Both the position numbers and the translations under genes were made by a program. DNA of 64,000 nt from SG8-41 sp963699525 (GTDB lineage: Bacteria > Pseudomonadota > Gammaproteobacteria > Burkholderiales > SG8-41). Below the pieces are notes generated by a model, which made no database searches, was not told the origin of the DNA, and saw only the letters and a list, made by a program, of their open reading frames with translations. Every line of letters begins with the position of its first letter. Position 1 is the first letter of the stretch. The stretch spans positions 425,739 through 489,738 of the forward strand of contig CAVOUI010000012.1 of NCBI GenBank assembly GCA_963699525.1. The letters run 5' to 3'. Below, one piece after another: positions 28,129 through 37,764 of this stretch.

Positions 28129-28846
28129 GGTAGGCCCTCTGCACGTCCAGGTTGGCGACGATCTCGGACGGCGTTCCCTCGCAGATGATCCGGCCGGCGT
28201 CGAGGCAGATCACGCGCTGCGAGAAGCGCATCACGGCCTGCATGATGTGCTCGATCATGATGATGGTGATGCCCGATGCGTTCAGCTTGAAGAGGATGTC
28301 GAGCACCTCGCCGACCTCGGCGCCCGAGAGCCCCGCCATCGCCTCGTCCGAGATGAGCAGACGCGGCCGCGCCGCCATGGCGCGCGCAAGCTCGAGCTTC
28401 CTCAGCTCGACCTGCGAGAGGCGATTCGACGGCGTGTCCGCCTTGTCCGCGAGGCCGATCGACTTCAGGATCTCCATCGCCTCGGCCCGGGTGTCCGCCT
28501 TGTGCAGCGAATGCCGGTGCACGACGAATTCGAGCGGGACGACCAGATTCTCGAGCACCGGCATGCTGGAGAAGGGGCGCGGCACCTGGAACGTGCGGGC
28601 GATGCCGCGGCGGGTGCGCTGGTAGGCGGGCAGCCGCGAGATCTCCTCGCCCGAGAAGGCGATCGAGCCGCCGTCGTTGCGCAGCGCGCCCGACACGCAG
28701 TTGATGAGCGTGGTCTTGCCCGAACCGTTGGGGCCGATCAGCCCGAAGCGCTCGCCGGGCGCGACGGCGATGGAGACCTCCGACAGCGCGGCGAAGCCCC
28801 CAAAGCTCTTGGACACGCGATCGACCTTGAGCAGAGGCTCGGTCAT
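28118..28846 (-). CDS. livG: Branched-chain amino-acid-type ABC transporter ATPase (LivG)
   Basis: Second ATPase of the transporter, 242 residues. Walker A is GPNGSGKTT; the LivG-specific helical insertion GIARTFQVPRPFSSMPVLEN follows. The ABC signature is degenerate (LSQVELRKLELA in place of LSGGQ), which is noticeable. Walker B is LLISDEAMAGL, with Asp-Glu retained. Start ATG 28846 overlaps the livM stop by four bases. The altered signature is usually tolerated when the partner LivF keeps a canonical one, as here (inference). Confidence 0.91.
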   Translation of the reverse strand: MTEPLLKVDRVSKSFGGFAALSEVSIAVAPGERFGLIGPNGSGKTTLINCVSGALRNDGGSIAFSGEEISRLPAYQRTRRGIARTFQVPRPFSSMPVLENLVVPLEFVVHRHSLHKADTRAEAMEILKSIGLADKADTPSNRLSQVELRKLELARAMAARPRLLISDEAMAGLSGAEVGEVLDILFKLNASGITIIMIEHIMQAVMRFSQRVICLDAGRIICEGTPSEIVANLDVQRAYLGA

Positions 28847-29817
28847 CGCCCGGCGCCCCTTCCGGCCGAAAGCTTGCGCCGGAGCTTTTGCGCCAGCCCG
28901 ACGATGCCCTCGGGTGCGGCGACCACGAACAGCACGAGCAGCACCCCGACGACGAGCACGTTCAGCTCGGAGGAGACCGTCACCGTCACGACCTGCTGCA
29001 CCGTGCCGAGCAGGACGGCGCCGAGCACGGGGCCGATCCAGTGCGAGGTGCCGCCGATGATCGGCATCGCGAGCGCCGATACCGAGTAGGTCAGGTTGAA
29101 CGCCGACGCCGGCTCGACGAAGCTCTGGTACATCGCGAGCGGCGCGCCGGCCGCGCTCATCAGCGCGCCGGAAACGGTGCACGCGATGAGCTTGAGCTTC
29201 AAGGTGGGCACTCCCGTGCACTCCGCGGCCTCCTCGTTGTCCCGGATCGCGCGCAGGCCCCGGCCAAGCCAGGAGTTCTCGATGTAGCGCGCGATCGCGA
29301 CGGCGACGATCGCCAGCAGCACAGCGGCGACAAACAGCATCTTGGTGTACGAATCGAACGGCTCCGTCACCGGCGGCCGCAGTATCTGGATGCCGGTCGC
29401 CCCGCCCACGTAGCGCCAGTTGATGACGGTCGTCTCGAGGATGATCGTGACCGCCACGGTCGCGATCGAGAAGAAGATGCCGCGCAACCGCAATGTCAGG
29501 AGTCCCACGCCGAAGCCCAGCGCGCCTCCGACCGCCGCCGCCGCGAGGATCTGCACCCCGAGCGGCAACCCGGCGGCCTTGATCAGCATGACCGCGATGT
29601 AGGCGCCCACGCCGAAGAACGCGCTGGTGCCGAAGTTCACATAGCCGGCGTAGCCGCCGAGTATGTTCCAGGCGGTGGCGAGCACCACGAACTGGACCAC
29701 GATGTAGGCGGCGAAGAAGTAGTATTCGTTCTTCACCGTCGCGGCGGCGAGCACGGCCAGGCCGAGGGCGGCGGCGGCGCCGATCCAGAACGAGTAGCCT
29801 CCCGCTTTCGATCGCAT
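28843..29817 (-). CDS. livM: ABC transporter permease (LivM)
   Basis: Inner-membrane permease of 324 residues with about nine hydrophobic segments. The LivM cytoplasmic loop GLRAIRDNEEAAECTGVPT and the N-terminal NILGGYAGYVNFGTSAFFGVGAY are both present. The start ATG at 29817 lies two bases from the livH stop. Co-transcribed with livH and livG. A long antisense reading frame across it is a GC-bias shadow. Confidence 0.92.
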   Translation of the reverse strand: MRSKAGGYSFWIGAAAALGLAVLAAATVKNEYYFFAAYIVVQFVVLATAWNILGGYAGYVNFGTSAFFGVGAYIAVMLIKAAGLPLGVQILAAAAVGGALGFGVGLLTLRLRGIFFSIATVAVTIILETTVINWRYVGGATGIQILRPPVTEPFDSYTKMLFVAAVLLAIVAVAIARYIENSWLGRGLRAIRDNEEAAECTGVPTLKLKLIACTVSGALMSAAGAPLAMYQSFVEPASAFNLTYSVSALAMPIIGGTSHWIGPVLGAVLLGTVQQVVTVTVSSELNVLVVGVLLVLFVVAAPEGIVGLAQKLRRKLSAGRGAGR

Positions 29818-29819
29818 CG

Positions 29820-30692
29820 CTATCGTCCGAACAGTCCCTGCGGGCGTATGCCCAGCATGATGAGCAGCAGGCCGAAGGCGACCGCCGGCGCCCAGGAGGC
29901 GCCGAGCAGCGTCAGCACGATGGACTCGGAAACGCCCAGTATCAGACCCGCGACCAGAGTCCCGGACATGCTGCCCAGTCCCGCGAGCACGACGATGCAG
30001 AACGTGCGGCCGATGTAAACGCGGTCCATGGTGGGCTCCACGGGTCCGACGATGATCAACAGGGCCCCCGCAAGCGCCGTCACCGCGGTGGCGATGCCGA
30101 ACGCCCATTGCTTGATGCGGATCGGGTTCGCGCCCATCAGTCGCAGCGCCGCCTCGTCCTGCGCAACCGCCTTGATCGCGCGGCCGGTAAACGTCTTCGA
30201 CAGGTACAGCGTAAGGCCGATTGTCAGCACGAGCGCCACGCTGAAAGCGACGAGCAAGCGCAGCGGCAGCCGCATGTCACCGAGGGAGAGGCTCGTGCCG
30301 ATGTACTCGGCTTCGACGAGGCGCTGGTCCACGCCGAACCACAGCACCAGGCCCACTTCGATGATGAACACGACGCCGAAGAAGAACGCGAGGCCCCGCA
30401 CCCCGGCATCGCTGCCGCGCTTCTCGAAGGTCTCGTAGTAGAAACGGTAGACCCCCATCCCGAGCAGGAGAAAGACCGGCATCAGCGCGATTCCGGCGAC
30501 GATGGGGTCCCAGCCGTGCTGGTTGAGGACGTAGGTGCCGTAGGACCCCAGCACCAGGAACGCGGGGTGGGCGATGTGCGGCACGTCGAGCAGGCCGAAG
30601 GCAACCGACAGCCCGACGCTGACCGCGGCGTAGAAGCAGCCGACCAGCAGGCCGAACACGATCGCGTCGCGCAGCAGGTCGAGCGAGAACAA
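29820..30692 (-). CDS. livH: ABC transporter permease (LivH)
   Basis: Inner-membrane permease of 290 residues with about eight transmembrane segments. Family signature GRAIKAVAQDEAALRLMGANPIR is present, as is the N-terminal LSVAFGLLDVPHIAHPAFLVLGSYG. It follows livK in transcription order with a strong hairpin terminator in the 72-bp gap, so it is probably expressed at a lower level than the binding protein. Confidence 0.92.
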   Translation of the reverse strand: MFSLDLLRDAIVFGLLVGCFYAAVSVGLSVAFGLLDVPHIAHPAFLVLGSYGTYVLNQHGWDPIVAGIALMPVFLLLGMGVYRFYYETFEKRGSDAGVRGLAFFFGVVFIIEVGLVLWFGVDQRLVEAEYIGTSLSLGDMRLPLRLLVAFSVALVLTIGLTLYLSKTFTGRAIKAVAQDEAALRLMGANPIRIKQWAFGIATAVTALAGALLIIVGPVEPTMDRVYIGRTFCIVVLAGLGSMSGTLVAGLILGVSESIVLTLLGASWAPAVAFGLLLIMLGIRPQGLFGR

Positions 30693-30713
30693 GGTCTATT
30701 CTCCGTCGCTCAC

Positions 30714-30745
30714 AAAAAAAAGGGACGGCGCGCCGGCGCCGTCCC
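30714..30745 (-). terminator. Intrinsic terminator/attenuator between livK and livH
   Basis: Perfect 10-bp stem (GGGACGGCGC paired with GCGCCGTCCC, 30722-30745) with a four-base loop, followed on the minus strand by eight T (30714-30721). It lies between the livK stop and livH start, so it should end most transcripts after the binding-protein gene and let a fraction continue into the permease genes. Confidence 0.88.
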
Positions 30746-30764
30746 GCGCATCGGTTGCATCGGC

Positions 30765-32027
30765 CTACTTGCGCGCCTTCTCGAACGGCGCGATCACCTC
30801 GCCGGTCTTGTACTGCGTCGGGATACAGGACCACCTGCTTGCCGGGCTGACGGAACTGGTCCATGTTCTTGTCCACGACGCCGCGGAACTGCGCCTGCAC
30901 CACGCGCGCGTTCGCCCACTCCCCATCCTCGCGGAAGCGGATCGGGCCGACGATAGTCTTCAACTCGTTCTTGCGCAGGTAGTCCGCCAGCACCTTGTGG
31001 TCAAGACTCTTCGTCGCAGTGATCGCCTGCTCCAGCATCTGGCCGATGGCGTAGTTGAACGGCGGCAGGTAGAAGCCGAGCGGATCGACCTTGGCTTCGG
31101 CCGCCTTCGCTTCGCGTAGCGCTCGAGGAACTCCTCGATGCCGGGATACTTCATCCCGGGCACGTACGAGTTGTAGTTCACGATGCCGTTCAGCGACTTG
31201 CCCAGCGACACCATGTTCGGCGTGAACTGCAAGCCGACCATGCCGCCGCCGAAGAGCTTCACCGAATCGCCCACGCCGATCTCATTCACGGCGCGCACGA
31301 TCGCGACGGAGTCATTCGGATAGGACATGACGAACACCAGGTCGGGCTTCGCCGCGCGGACCGCCCGGATCATGGCGGAAAAGTCCACCGTGGTGGGCGG
31401 ATAGTTCTGGTTGTAGACGGTCGTCAGGCCGGCCTTGAAGGCCAGGTCGCGGGCGCCGTTGACGAGGTTCTGGGCGAACTCCTGGTCGGCGGCGAGGAAG
31501 GCGATGGTCTTGGCGCCGAGCTTCAGGCCGGCCTCGAAGAAGCCGTCGGACCAGCTCGAGGCGTCGTTCCAGGGGGAGTTGTTGAACCACATGTCGTGCT
31601 TGACGGTGCGATTCACCTGGAACGAAAAATTACCCATGAGCAGCAAACCGCGCTGCTTGACGAGCGGCATGATCGGCGCAGTCGGCACCGTTCCGTAGGG
31701 CGCGATGATGAGGTCGACCTTGTCCACGTCGAGGAGCTTGGTATAGATGCCCGGCGTCAACGCCGGATTGGTCTGGTCGTCATAGACGATGAAGTCGATC
31801 TTGCGGCCCAGCAACCCGCCTTTGTTGTTGACATCCTCGACCCACATGCGCAGCGCGAGCAGTGCGGCCTGACCCCCGCCGCCGAGCGTGCCGGTCTGCG
31901 GCATGCTCATGCCGATCTTGATCGGCGGCTGCTGCGCGGCCGCGACGCCGGCGAGCGCGAGCGTGACGAAGAGGGCGGCCAGCACGCGCCCGGCGAACTG
32001 CAGAAATCCCCTTGGATTGATTGACAT
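30765..32027 (-). pseudogene. livK: Branched-chain amino-acid-type periplasmic binding protein (LivK), two frameshifts
   Basis: Periplasmic type-I binding protein, about 420 residues when repaired. Signal peptide (FLQFAGRVLAALFVTLALAG, cleaved before QQPPIKIGMSMPQTGTL), then PALTPGIYTKLL, LIIAPYGT and SYPNDSVAIVRAVNEIGV. The frame breaks near 31103-31112, continuing as AAEAKVDPLGFYLPPFNYAIGQ...LEQAITATKS. It breaks again near 30824, after QVVLYP, continuing TQYKTGEVIAPFEKARK to the stop at 30765. First gene of the liv operon, downstream of a good sigma-70 promoter. Everything needed is present if the two indels are errors. Confidence 0.86.
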
Positions 32028-32106
32028 GGTCCCCTCCTGGAAACGGTTACGGATTATGGCTCCGAGACCGTCCCGCGAGAGGCAATCGGCCCGAGAGCGT
32101 GTCCGG

Positions 32107-32136
32107 CGATTATGAGTGGACGATGCCGTTTGTCAA
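32107..32136 (-). promoter_or_regulatory. Sigma-70 promoter for the liv operon
   Basis: On the minus strand, TTGACA (complement of 32131-32136) is a perfect -35. It is followed after 18 bases by TAATCG (complement of 32107-32112) as -10. It reads toward livK, whose start is 80 bases further on. Confidence 0.6.
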
Positions 32137-32216
32137 GCATTGCGAATTCGCCCGACCGCAGCGGTGGCATTCCCATCTGCTATATTTTGACAAGGCAGAA
32201 AAGTGCGGGGTAGTCG

Positions 32217-33131
32217 ATGACGGTACGTTCGCTGCAGCACGTTGCGCTGGCGGTGCCGGATCCTGCGGTCGGGCGCAAGTTCTATGAGGACTTCGGGCTG
32301 GAGGCGCGCGAGGACGGGCGGCGCATCGCGATGCGCTGCCACGGGCGCGACCAGGACCAGGTGGTGCTCCTCGAAGCTTCCCGCCGCAGGCTCCATCACC
32401 TGTGCTTCGGCACGCACGCGGACCTCCTGACGGGGCTGAAGCGCCGCATCGAGGACGCAGGCGCGCGCCTGCTCGACCCGCCGCAGGAGCATCCGGCCGA
32501 GGGCCTGTGGCTGCGCGACCCGGACGGGGTGCTCGTCAACGTGCGCGCGGCGGCGGCCGCGCCCGCGCTCGGCGCGCCGGAATGGCGGATCAACACGCCC
32601 GGTCATTACACCCGTCTCGGCGCGCGCGGCTGCCCGCCGCGGGACATCGCGGTGCGCCCGCGGCGCCTCGGCCACACTTTGCGCTTCACGCCCGACATCG
32701 AGCGCCAGATCGATTTCTACACCCGGGTGCTGGGCCTGCGCCTCTCGGACCGCTCGCGGAACGTCGTCGCGTTCCTGCATTGCGAAGGCGGCAGCGATCA
32801 CCACGTGCTTGCGTTCCTCGCCTCCGACCGGCCGGGCTATCACCACGCGAGCTTCGAGGTGGCGAACGTCGACGAGATCGGCCTGGGCGCCAACCGCCTG
32901 CTCGACAAGGGCTACGGCTACGGCTGGGGCCTGGGACGCCACGTGCTCGGCTCGAATTTCTTCTTCTACATCCGCGATCCGTGGAAGGGCCTCGCCGAAT
33001 ACTTCTGCGACATCGACTACATTCCCGCCGGGATGAACTGGGATGCGCGGGACTGGCCGCCGCAGGACGCGCTCTACGCCTGGGGCCCGAGCGTGCCCGA
33101 TGACTTCGGGAAGAATTTCGAGGGCGGCTAG
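32217..33131 (+). CDS. Two-domain VOC protein, extradiol (catechol 2,3-)dioxygenase-like
   Basis: Type-I extradiol dioxygenase-like protein, 304 residues, the usual length for this class. Two vicinal-oxygen-chelate domains are seen (about 5-110 and 150-275). The C-terminal one has the iron ligands H153 (LGHTLRF), H210 (GYHHASFEV) and E261 (GLAEYFCDID), close to the spacing in biphenyl-diol dioxygenases. The N-terminal domain lacks metal ligands, as expected. The start follows a TATATT element (32181-32186). Ring cleavage of a catechol-like compound is the likely reaction; it sits opposite a Mo-hydroxylase and near a LigI-like lactonase, which fits aromatic degradation. Confidence 0.9.
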   Translation: MTVRSLQHVALAVPDPAVGRKFYEDFGLEAREDGRRIAMRCHGRDQDQVVLLEASRRRLHHLCFGTHADLLTGLKRRIEDAGARLLDPPQEHPAEGLWLRDPDGVLVNVRAAAAAPALGAPEWRINTPGHYTRLGARGCPPRDIAVRPRRLGHTLRFTPDIERQIDFYTRVLGLRLSDRSRNVVAFLHCEGGSDHHVLAFLASDRPGYHHASFEVANVDEIGLGANRLLDKGYGYGWGLGRHVLGSNFFFYIRDPWKGLAEYFCDIDYIPAGMNWDARDWPPQDALYAWGPSVPDDFGKNFEGG

Positions 33132-35468
33132 ATTCTTCCGAGCGCCTTCAGTATCTGCTCGGGCGTGAACGGCTGCGCGGTCACGCGCGCGTTGAAGGGC
33201 GCGAGCGCGTCGTTGATCGCGTTCATCACGGCGCCCGGCGCGCCCGCGGTTCCTGCCTCGCCCGCGCCCTTCGCGCCCAGCTCGGAAGTCTTCGTCGGCG
33301 TGGACACGTGCGCCACGACGATATCCGGCATCTCGCCCGCCATCGGCACGAGATAATCGGCGAGGTTGCCGTTCAGGAGCTGCCCCTCGGCGCTGTAGAG
33401 GCAGTGCTCGTAGAGCGCCGCGCCGATCCCCTGCACGATGCCGCCGCGCACCTGCTCGTCCACGAGCATCGGGTTGATCACCGTCCCGCAGTCCTCCACG
33501 CACCAGTGCTTCAAGAGCTTCACGAAGCCGGTTTCGGTGTCCACCTCGACAAGCGAAGCCTGCATGCCGTTCGTGAACGCGAAGCCGTAGCCGCGCGGGG
33601 TGTAGTGGCGCGTCACCATCAGCTCCGACTGGAAATCCATCGGCAGCGTGTCGGGGCGGAAGTAGGCGATCCGCCCGAGCTCGGACAGCTCGAGGCGCGG
33701 CTCCCCGCTCGTCTTGCTCACGATCTCGTTGTCGGCGACGTCGAGCTCCGCTTTGTCCGTCTTCAGGATCGCGGCCGCCACGTCGAGAATGCGGGAGCGC
33801 AGTTCCTTGCCGGACTGCAGGACGCACTCACCGCCGATGCCGGCACCGCGTGACGCCCAGGTGCCGCCGCCGTAAGGGGTCGTCCCGGTGTCGCCCGTGA
33901 TGACGCGCACGCGGTCCATCGTGACGCCGACGGCGGTGGCCGCGATCTGCTGGAACACGGCTTCCGTGCCCTGGCCCTGCTCGGTGACGCTCACCATGCA
34001 GGTCACCATCCCGGTCGGCTCGAAGCGCAGTGTCGCGCCGTCCTGCGAGGAGATGCGCGCGCCGCCCACGCCGTAGAAGGCGGGGGAGGGGTTAGTGACC
34101 TCGATCATCGCGGCGAGCCCGATGCCGCGGTAGACGCCTTTCTTGCGCAGCGCCGCCTGCTCGGCGCGGAGCTTCTTGTAGTCCATCAGCTCGAGCAGCT
34201 TGTCGAGCGCCTGGTGGTGCGAGAGCTTCTCGAACTTGATCCCGGAAGGGAAGGTGTAGGGGTAGGCGTCGTCGGGAATGAGATTCTTGCGGCGGAATTC
34301 GGCCGGGTCCATGCCGAGCTTATGCGCTGCGAGGTCCACGATGCCCTCGGTCAGCGCGACCGCGATGGGGTGGCCGACGGCGCGGTACTGGCAGGTGACG
34401 TTCTTGTTGGTGAAGACGACGTGCATCTTTGCGCGATACTGCTGGTGCTTGTACGGCCCGCCCGTGAGATTCACCACCTGGTTGCCCTCGATGCCGCTCG
34501 TGCGCGGATAGACCGAATAGGGGCCGATCGCGGTGAGGTCGTCGAGGTCGAAGGCGAGGATCTCGCCCGCCTTGGTGCAGGCGAGCCGCACTTTCGCCCG
34601 GTGCTCGCGGGCGTGGATGTCGGAGAGGAACGATTCCAGCCGGTCGGCGACGAACTTGACCGGGCGGCGCAGCATGACCGAGAGCGCGGCGGTCGCCATC
34701 TCGTCGGCATAGACGTGCACCTTGATGCCGTAGGAGCCGCCGACGTCCTTCGCGATCACCCGCACGGCTCCCTCGGGGATGTCGAGGTGGCGCGAGAAGA
34801 TGTCCTGCATCATGTGCGGCGCCTGCGTCGAGTGGTAGACGGTCAGCGCGTGCTCGGCGGCGTTGTAGTCGGCGAGGATCGAGCGGGGCTCGAGCGTGAC
34901 GCCGGTGTGGCGGCCGAAATCGTAGGTTTCCTCGACCACGAGGTCGGCCTTCGCGAATGCGGCGTCCACGCCGCCCGTGTCGTGCTCGCGCTTGAAGCAG
35001 ATGTTGTCGCCGAGATCGGGATGGATCACTCGGCGGCCGGAAAGCGCTTCCTCCATCCCGACCACTGCCGGCAAGCGGCTCCCACTCGGCCTCGATGCGC
35101 TCCGCGGCGTCCTCGGCCTGCGCGCGCGTCTCGGCGACGACTGCCGCGACCGCTTCGCCCTGCCAGCAGGCGCGGTCGATCGCAATCGCGTGCTGCGGCG
35201 GGGACTTGATGCCCTTGAGGTGTGCCAGCACCCCCACCCACGGCTTGCAGTACTTCGCGAGCGCGCGGCCGTCCACCACGGCGATCACTCCCGGCATGGC
35301 CTTCGCGGCCGCGACATCGAGCTTGCGGATGCGCGCGTGGGCGTGCGGGCTCCGGAAGAATGCGACGTGCGCGAGGCGCGGCAGCCGCAGGTCGTCCACG
35401 TAGGTGCCGCGGCCCTGCAGCAGCCGCTTCGCGTTCGCGCGCGGGACACTTTGCCCGATGTAGCTCAT
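33128..35468 (-). pseudogene. Xanthine-dehydrogenase-type Mo-binding subunit, one frameshift
   Basis: Large subunit of a second molybdenum hydroxylase, about 779 residues when repaired. The N-terminal domain (MSYIGQSVPRANAKRLLQGRGTYVDDL) runs to EWEPL. Around 35076-35080 there is one extra base (CTTGCC where CTGCC is expected), after which the adjacent frame continues PAVVGMEEALSGRRVIHPDL to the end. Mo-binding segments are KDVGGSYGIKVH, CQYRAVGHPIA, VTEQGQGTEAV, VEDCGTVINPMLVDEQ and the catalytic-Glu region GAKGAGEAGT. The start ATG overlaps the 2Fe-2S stop (35465-35468). Its stop abuts the dioxygenase gene on the other strand. Confidence 0.9.
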
Positions 35469-35933
35469 TTTCTAAGCACGTCCTCGATCGCGTCCACGAT
35501 CGCCTGGTAGCCGGTGCAGCGGCAGTAGTTGCCCGAGAGGTGCTCGCGGATCCGCTCGCGCGAGGCACCGGGCTCGTTCGCTGACCAGGTCCTGCGCCGC
35601 GATCAGCATGCCGGGCGTGCAGTAGCCGCATTGCAGCGCGTTGCGGCGATGGAAAGCTTCCTGCAGTTCGGCAAGCTCGCCGGAATCCGACAGGCCCTCG
35701 ATGGTGTCCACGCGCCGGCCGTCGGCCTGCACCGCGAGCATGAGGCAGCCGCGCACGATCTTGCCGTCCACGCGCACCGTGCACGTCCCGCACACGCCGT
35801 GCTCGCAGCCGACGTGCGAGCCGGTCAGCCCCAGCTCCTCGCGCAGGAAGTCGATCAGGTGCTGGCGCGCCGGGATGCGCCGCGTGACGGGCGTTCCGTT
35901 GACGGTGAGAGTCGTCTCGAGAGCCTGTTCCAT
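35465..35933 (-). pseudogene. Molybdenum hydroxylase 2Fe-2S subunit, one frameshift
   Basis: Small Fe-S subunit, about 156 residues. First cluster cysteines are in GCEHGVCGTCTVRVDG and RGCLML; the second cluster starts at QCGYCTPG. Near 35574-35583 one extra base shifts the frame. The other frame gives EPGASRERIREHLSGNYCRCTGYQ and ends in VLRK at 35465, overlapping the large-subunit ATG. Start is set at MEQALETTLTVNG (35933); an upstream in-frame ATG would read through a dispersed repeat. Confidence 0.88.
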
Positions 35934-35936
35934 CTC

Positions 35937-35980
35937 ATGTTTTCCTCCCCCCTTGCGGGGGAGGATTGAGGTGGGGGGTC
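35937..35980 (-). repeat. C/G-rich hairpin repeat of a dispersed family
   Basis: CCTCCCCC (35944-35951) and GGGGGAGG (35957-35964) form an 8-bp hairpin, followed by ATTGAGGTGGGGGG. The same hairpin-plus-tail layout is seen at 39410-39503 and 57700-57748. It lies between two subunit genes of the operon, just upstream of the 2Fe-2S subunit. Confidence 0.6.
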
Positions 35981-36013
35981 GGATTCGTCGCTTCACGAGA
36001 CAGGCACCTCACA

Positions 36014-36874
36014 TTACTGCGCTAGAGCCGCAAGCGCGCGCCCGGTCAGGACGCGCGCGAGCTGCAACTTGGTGGCGGCCGACGAATAGAGGTCGGGGCC
36101 GGGGTCGAGGTCCTGCGCGAGCGTCTTCGCCGCGGCGGCGATTGACGTCGGGCGACGCGGGCTTGCCCTCGATCGCGGCCATCGCCTTCCGCGCGAGCAC
36201 AGGTACAGTGCCAACGCCGAGGAACGCAAGACGGACGTCCGACAGGGTGCCGCGCGCGCGTTTGGCCTGCGCGGCGAGGCCGACGATGGCGTAATCGCCG
36301 CGCCGCTGCGCGAGCTCGACGAACGCGCTCCGGCTAATCCGGGCCCGGCACTGCGATTTCGACGTGGGTCAGGACTTCATTCGGCCGCAGCGCCGTCGCG
36401 TAGAGCCCCTTGAAGAAATCTGCGCGCCGCGACTCGGCGCGTGCCGGACTTCCGCTGCAATCGACGAATTGCGCGTCGAGCGCGACGCAGCAGGCGGGCC
36501 ACTCGGCGGCCGGGTCCGCCAGTGCAATGCTGCCGCCGATCGTGCCCACGTTGCGAATGGCAGGATGCGCGATGTACGGCGCAGCTTGCGCAAGCAGCGG
36601 CAGGTGCTTTCGGATCTCCGGCGAGCGCTCGATCTCGGCGTGGGTGGTGAGCGCGCCGATGCGCACGACGCCGTCGCGGACCTGAATGCCCGATAGATCG
36701 CCGAGCCTCGTGATGTCGATCAGCAGCTCCGGCGCGGAGAGCCGCATGTTGAGCGTCGCGAGCAGGCTCTGCCCGCCCGCGAGGAGCTTCGCGCCATCGC
36801 CATGCCTGCGCCAGCAGGTCGAACACCTCGGCCAGGCTGCGTGCCCGGGCGTAGGCGAACGGCGGCGCTTTCAA
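36014..36874 (-). pseudogene. Molybdenum hydroxylase FAD-binding subunit, about three frameshifts
   Basis: FAD subunit of the second Mo hydroxylase, about 286 residues. It starts with TTG at 36874 (MKAPPFAYARARSLAEVFDLL) and breaks near 36800. It continues as MRLSAPELLIDITRLGDLSG... with the FAD loop AIRNVGTIGGSIALADPAAEWP, and breaks near 36340. It continues SAFVELAQRRGDYAIVGLAAQ... and breaks near 36140, ending KTLAQDLDPGPDLYSSAATK... ALAALAQ at 36014. Gene order FAD, 2Fe-2S, Mo is the standard one. The number of indels is high, as in dctM. Confidence 0.82.
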
Positions 36875-36898
36875 GCGGGACTCCCCCAGTCACTCTTG

Positions 36899-36920
36899 CG
36901 GCCCCTTATGGATGGGGCCG
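36899..36920. terminator. Weak hairpin between SDR and FAD-subunit genes
   Basis: Seven-base stem CGGCCCC/GGGGCCG with an eight-base loop, 11 bases after the SDR stop in the minus direction. There is no T-run after it, so it may only pause or protect the mRNA end. Confidence 0.35.
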
Positions 36921-36930
36921 TCGTTTCGGG

Positions 36931-37702
36931 TCATGTTACATCATGATCGCGACCGCCGTTCACGTCGAGCGTGATGCCGTTGATGTAGGACGCGGCGTCG
37001 GAGGCGAGCAACAGCATTGCCTGGGCGTGGTCCTCGGGCTCGGCGAGGCGCTTCAGCGGCACGAGCGACGCGATGCGCTCGATCTCGGCCTCGGTGCGGA
37101 GCGCCGCGACGCGCGGCGTCAACGTCGTGATCGGCGCGATCGCGTTGGCGGTGATGCCGGCGGGGCCAAGGCTTTGCGCGAGGAAGCGCGTCAGCTGGAT
37201 GACAGCGGCCTTGGCCGATCCGTAGGCGGGCGAGGAGGCGACCGTTACCTGCCGTCCTGAAATGGACGAGACGTTGATGATGCGCCCGGCCTTCGACTTC
37301 TTGAGGTGGGGGATTGCGGCTTTCGACACCAGGAACACGCTGCGCAGGTTCAGCGCGACGGTGCGGTCCCATTCCTCCACCGGCATGTCTTCGACCGTGG
37401 CAAGCCGGCCGTAGCCGCCGGCGCAGTTCACCAGCACATCGAGACCGCCGAACTCGGTGGTCACGCCGGCGATGGCGTGCTCGACCGACACCTCGTCCGT
37501 CACGTCGGCGTGAATTGCGATCGCGCGCCCGCCGTCGCCAGCGATCGCGTCGGCGACCTTCTTCGCGCCCGCCCCGTCGATGTCGAGGACCGCGACTTGG
37601 GACTTTCTGCGCGGCGAAGGCACGGGCGGTTGCGGCACCGATGCCCTGCGCGCCGCCGGTCACCACGACCACGCGGCCGGTGAGTTCAGGATAGGAAGCC
37701 AT
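36931..37702 (-). pseudogene. Short-chain dehydrogenase/reductase, one frameshift
   Basis: NAD(P)-dependent SDR of about 256 residues. It begins MASYPELTGRVVVVTGGAQGIG (the TGxxxGIG cofactor loop). The frame breaks near 37603 and continues SQVAVLDIDGAGAKKVADAI. The NAG-type motif is VNCAGGYG, catalytic Ser is in INVSSISG, the Tyr-x3-Lys in AYGSAKAAV, and the C-terminal INGITLDVNGG is standard. The ATG directly abuts a 60-bp palindrome that occupies the place of the leader. Substrate unknown; it may reduce a 3-oxoacyl or hydroxy intermediate. Confidence 0.87.
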
Positions 37703-37703
37703 A

Positions 37704-37763
37704 AGGAAAAGGTGTCAGGAACCTTTATCGTCGCGACGATAAAGGTTCCTGACACCTTTTCCT
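37704..37763. repeat. Perfect 60-bp palindrome (paired REP-like units)
   Basis: Two 30-base arms are exact reverse complements with no spacer, centred on TCGCGA (37731-37736). Each arm contains a smaller palindrome AAAGGT-N7-ACCTTT, so the whole looks like two REP units in head-to-head orientation. It fills the complete gap between the SDR start codon (37702) and the lactonase stop (37765). Confidence 0.85.
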
Positions 37764-37764
37764 G

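Noticed and set aside
28888..30018. Long + strand open frame across livM and livH
   Set aside because: Translation is His/Arg/Asp-rich shadow sequence; both permease genes on the other strand have full family motifs.
37704..37763. The 60-bp palindrome as a simple intrinsic terminator of the lactonase gene
   Set aside because: It has no T-run after the stem, has no loop, and its arms contain nested palindromes; a REP-pair explanation fits better, though it may still affect transcript ends.
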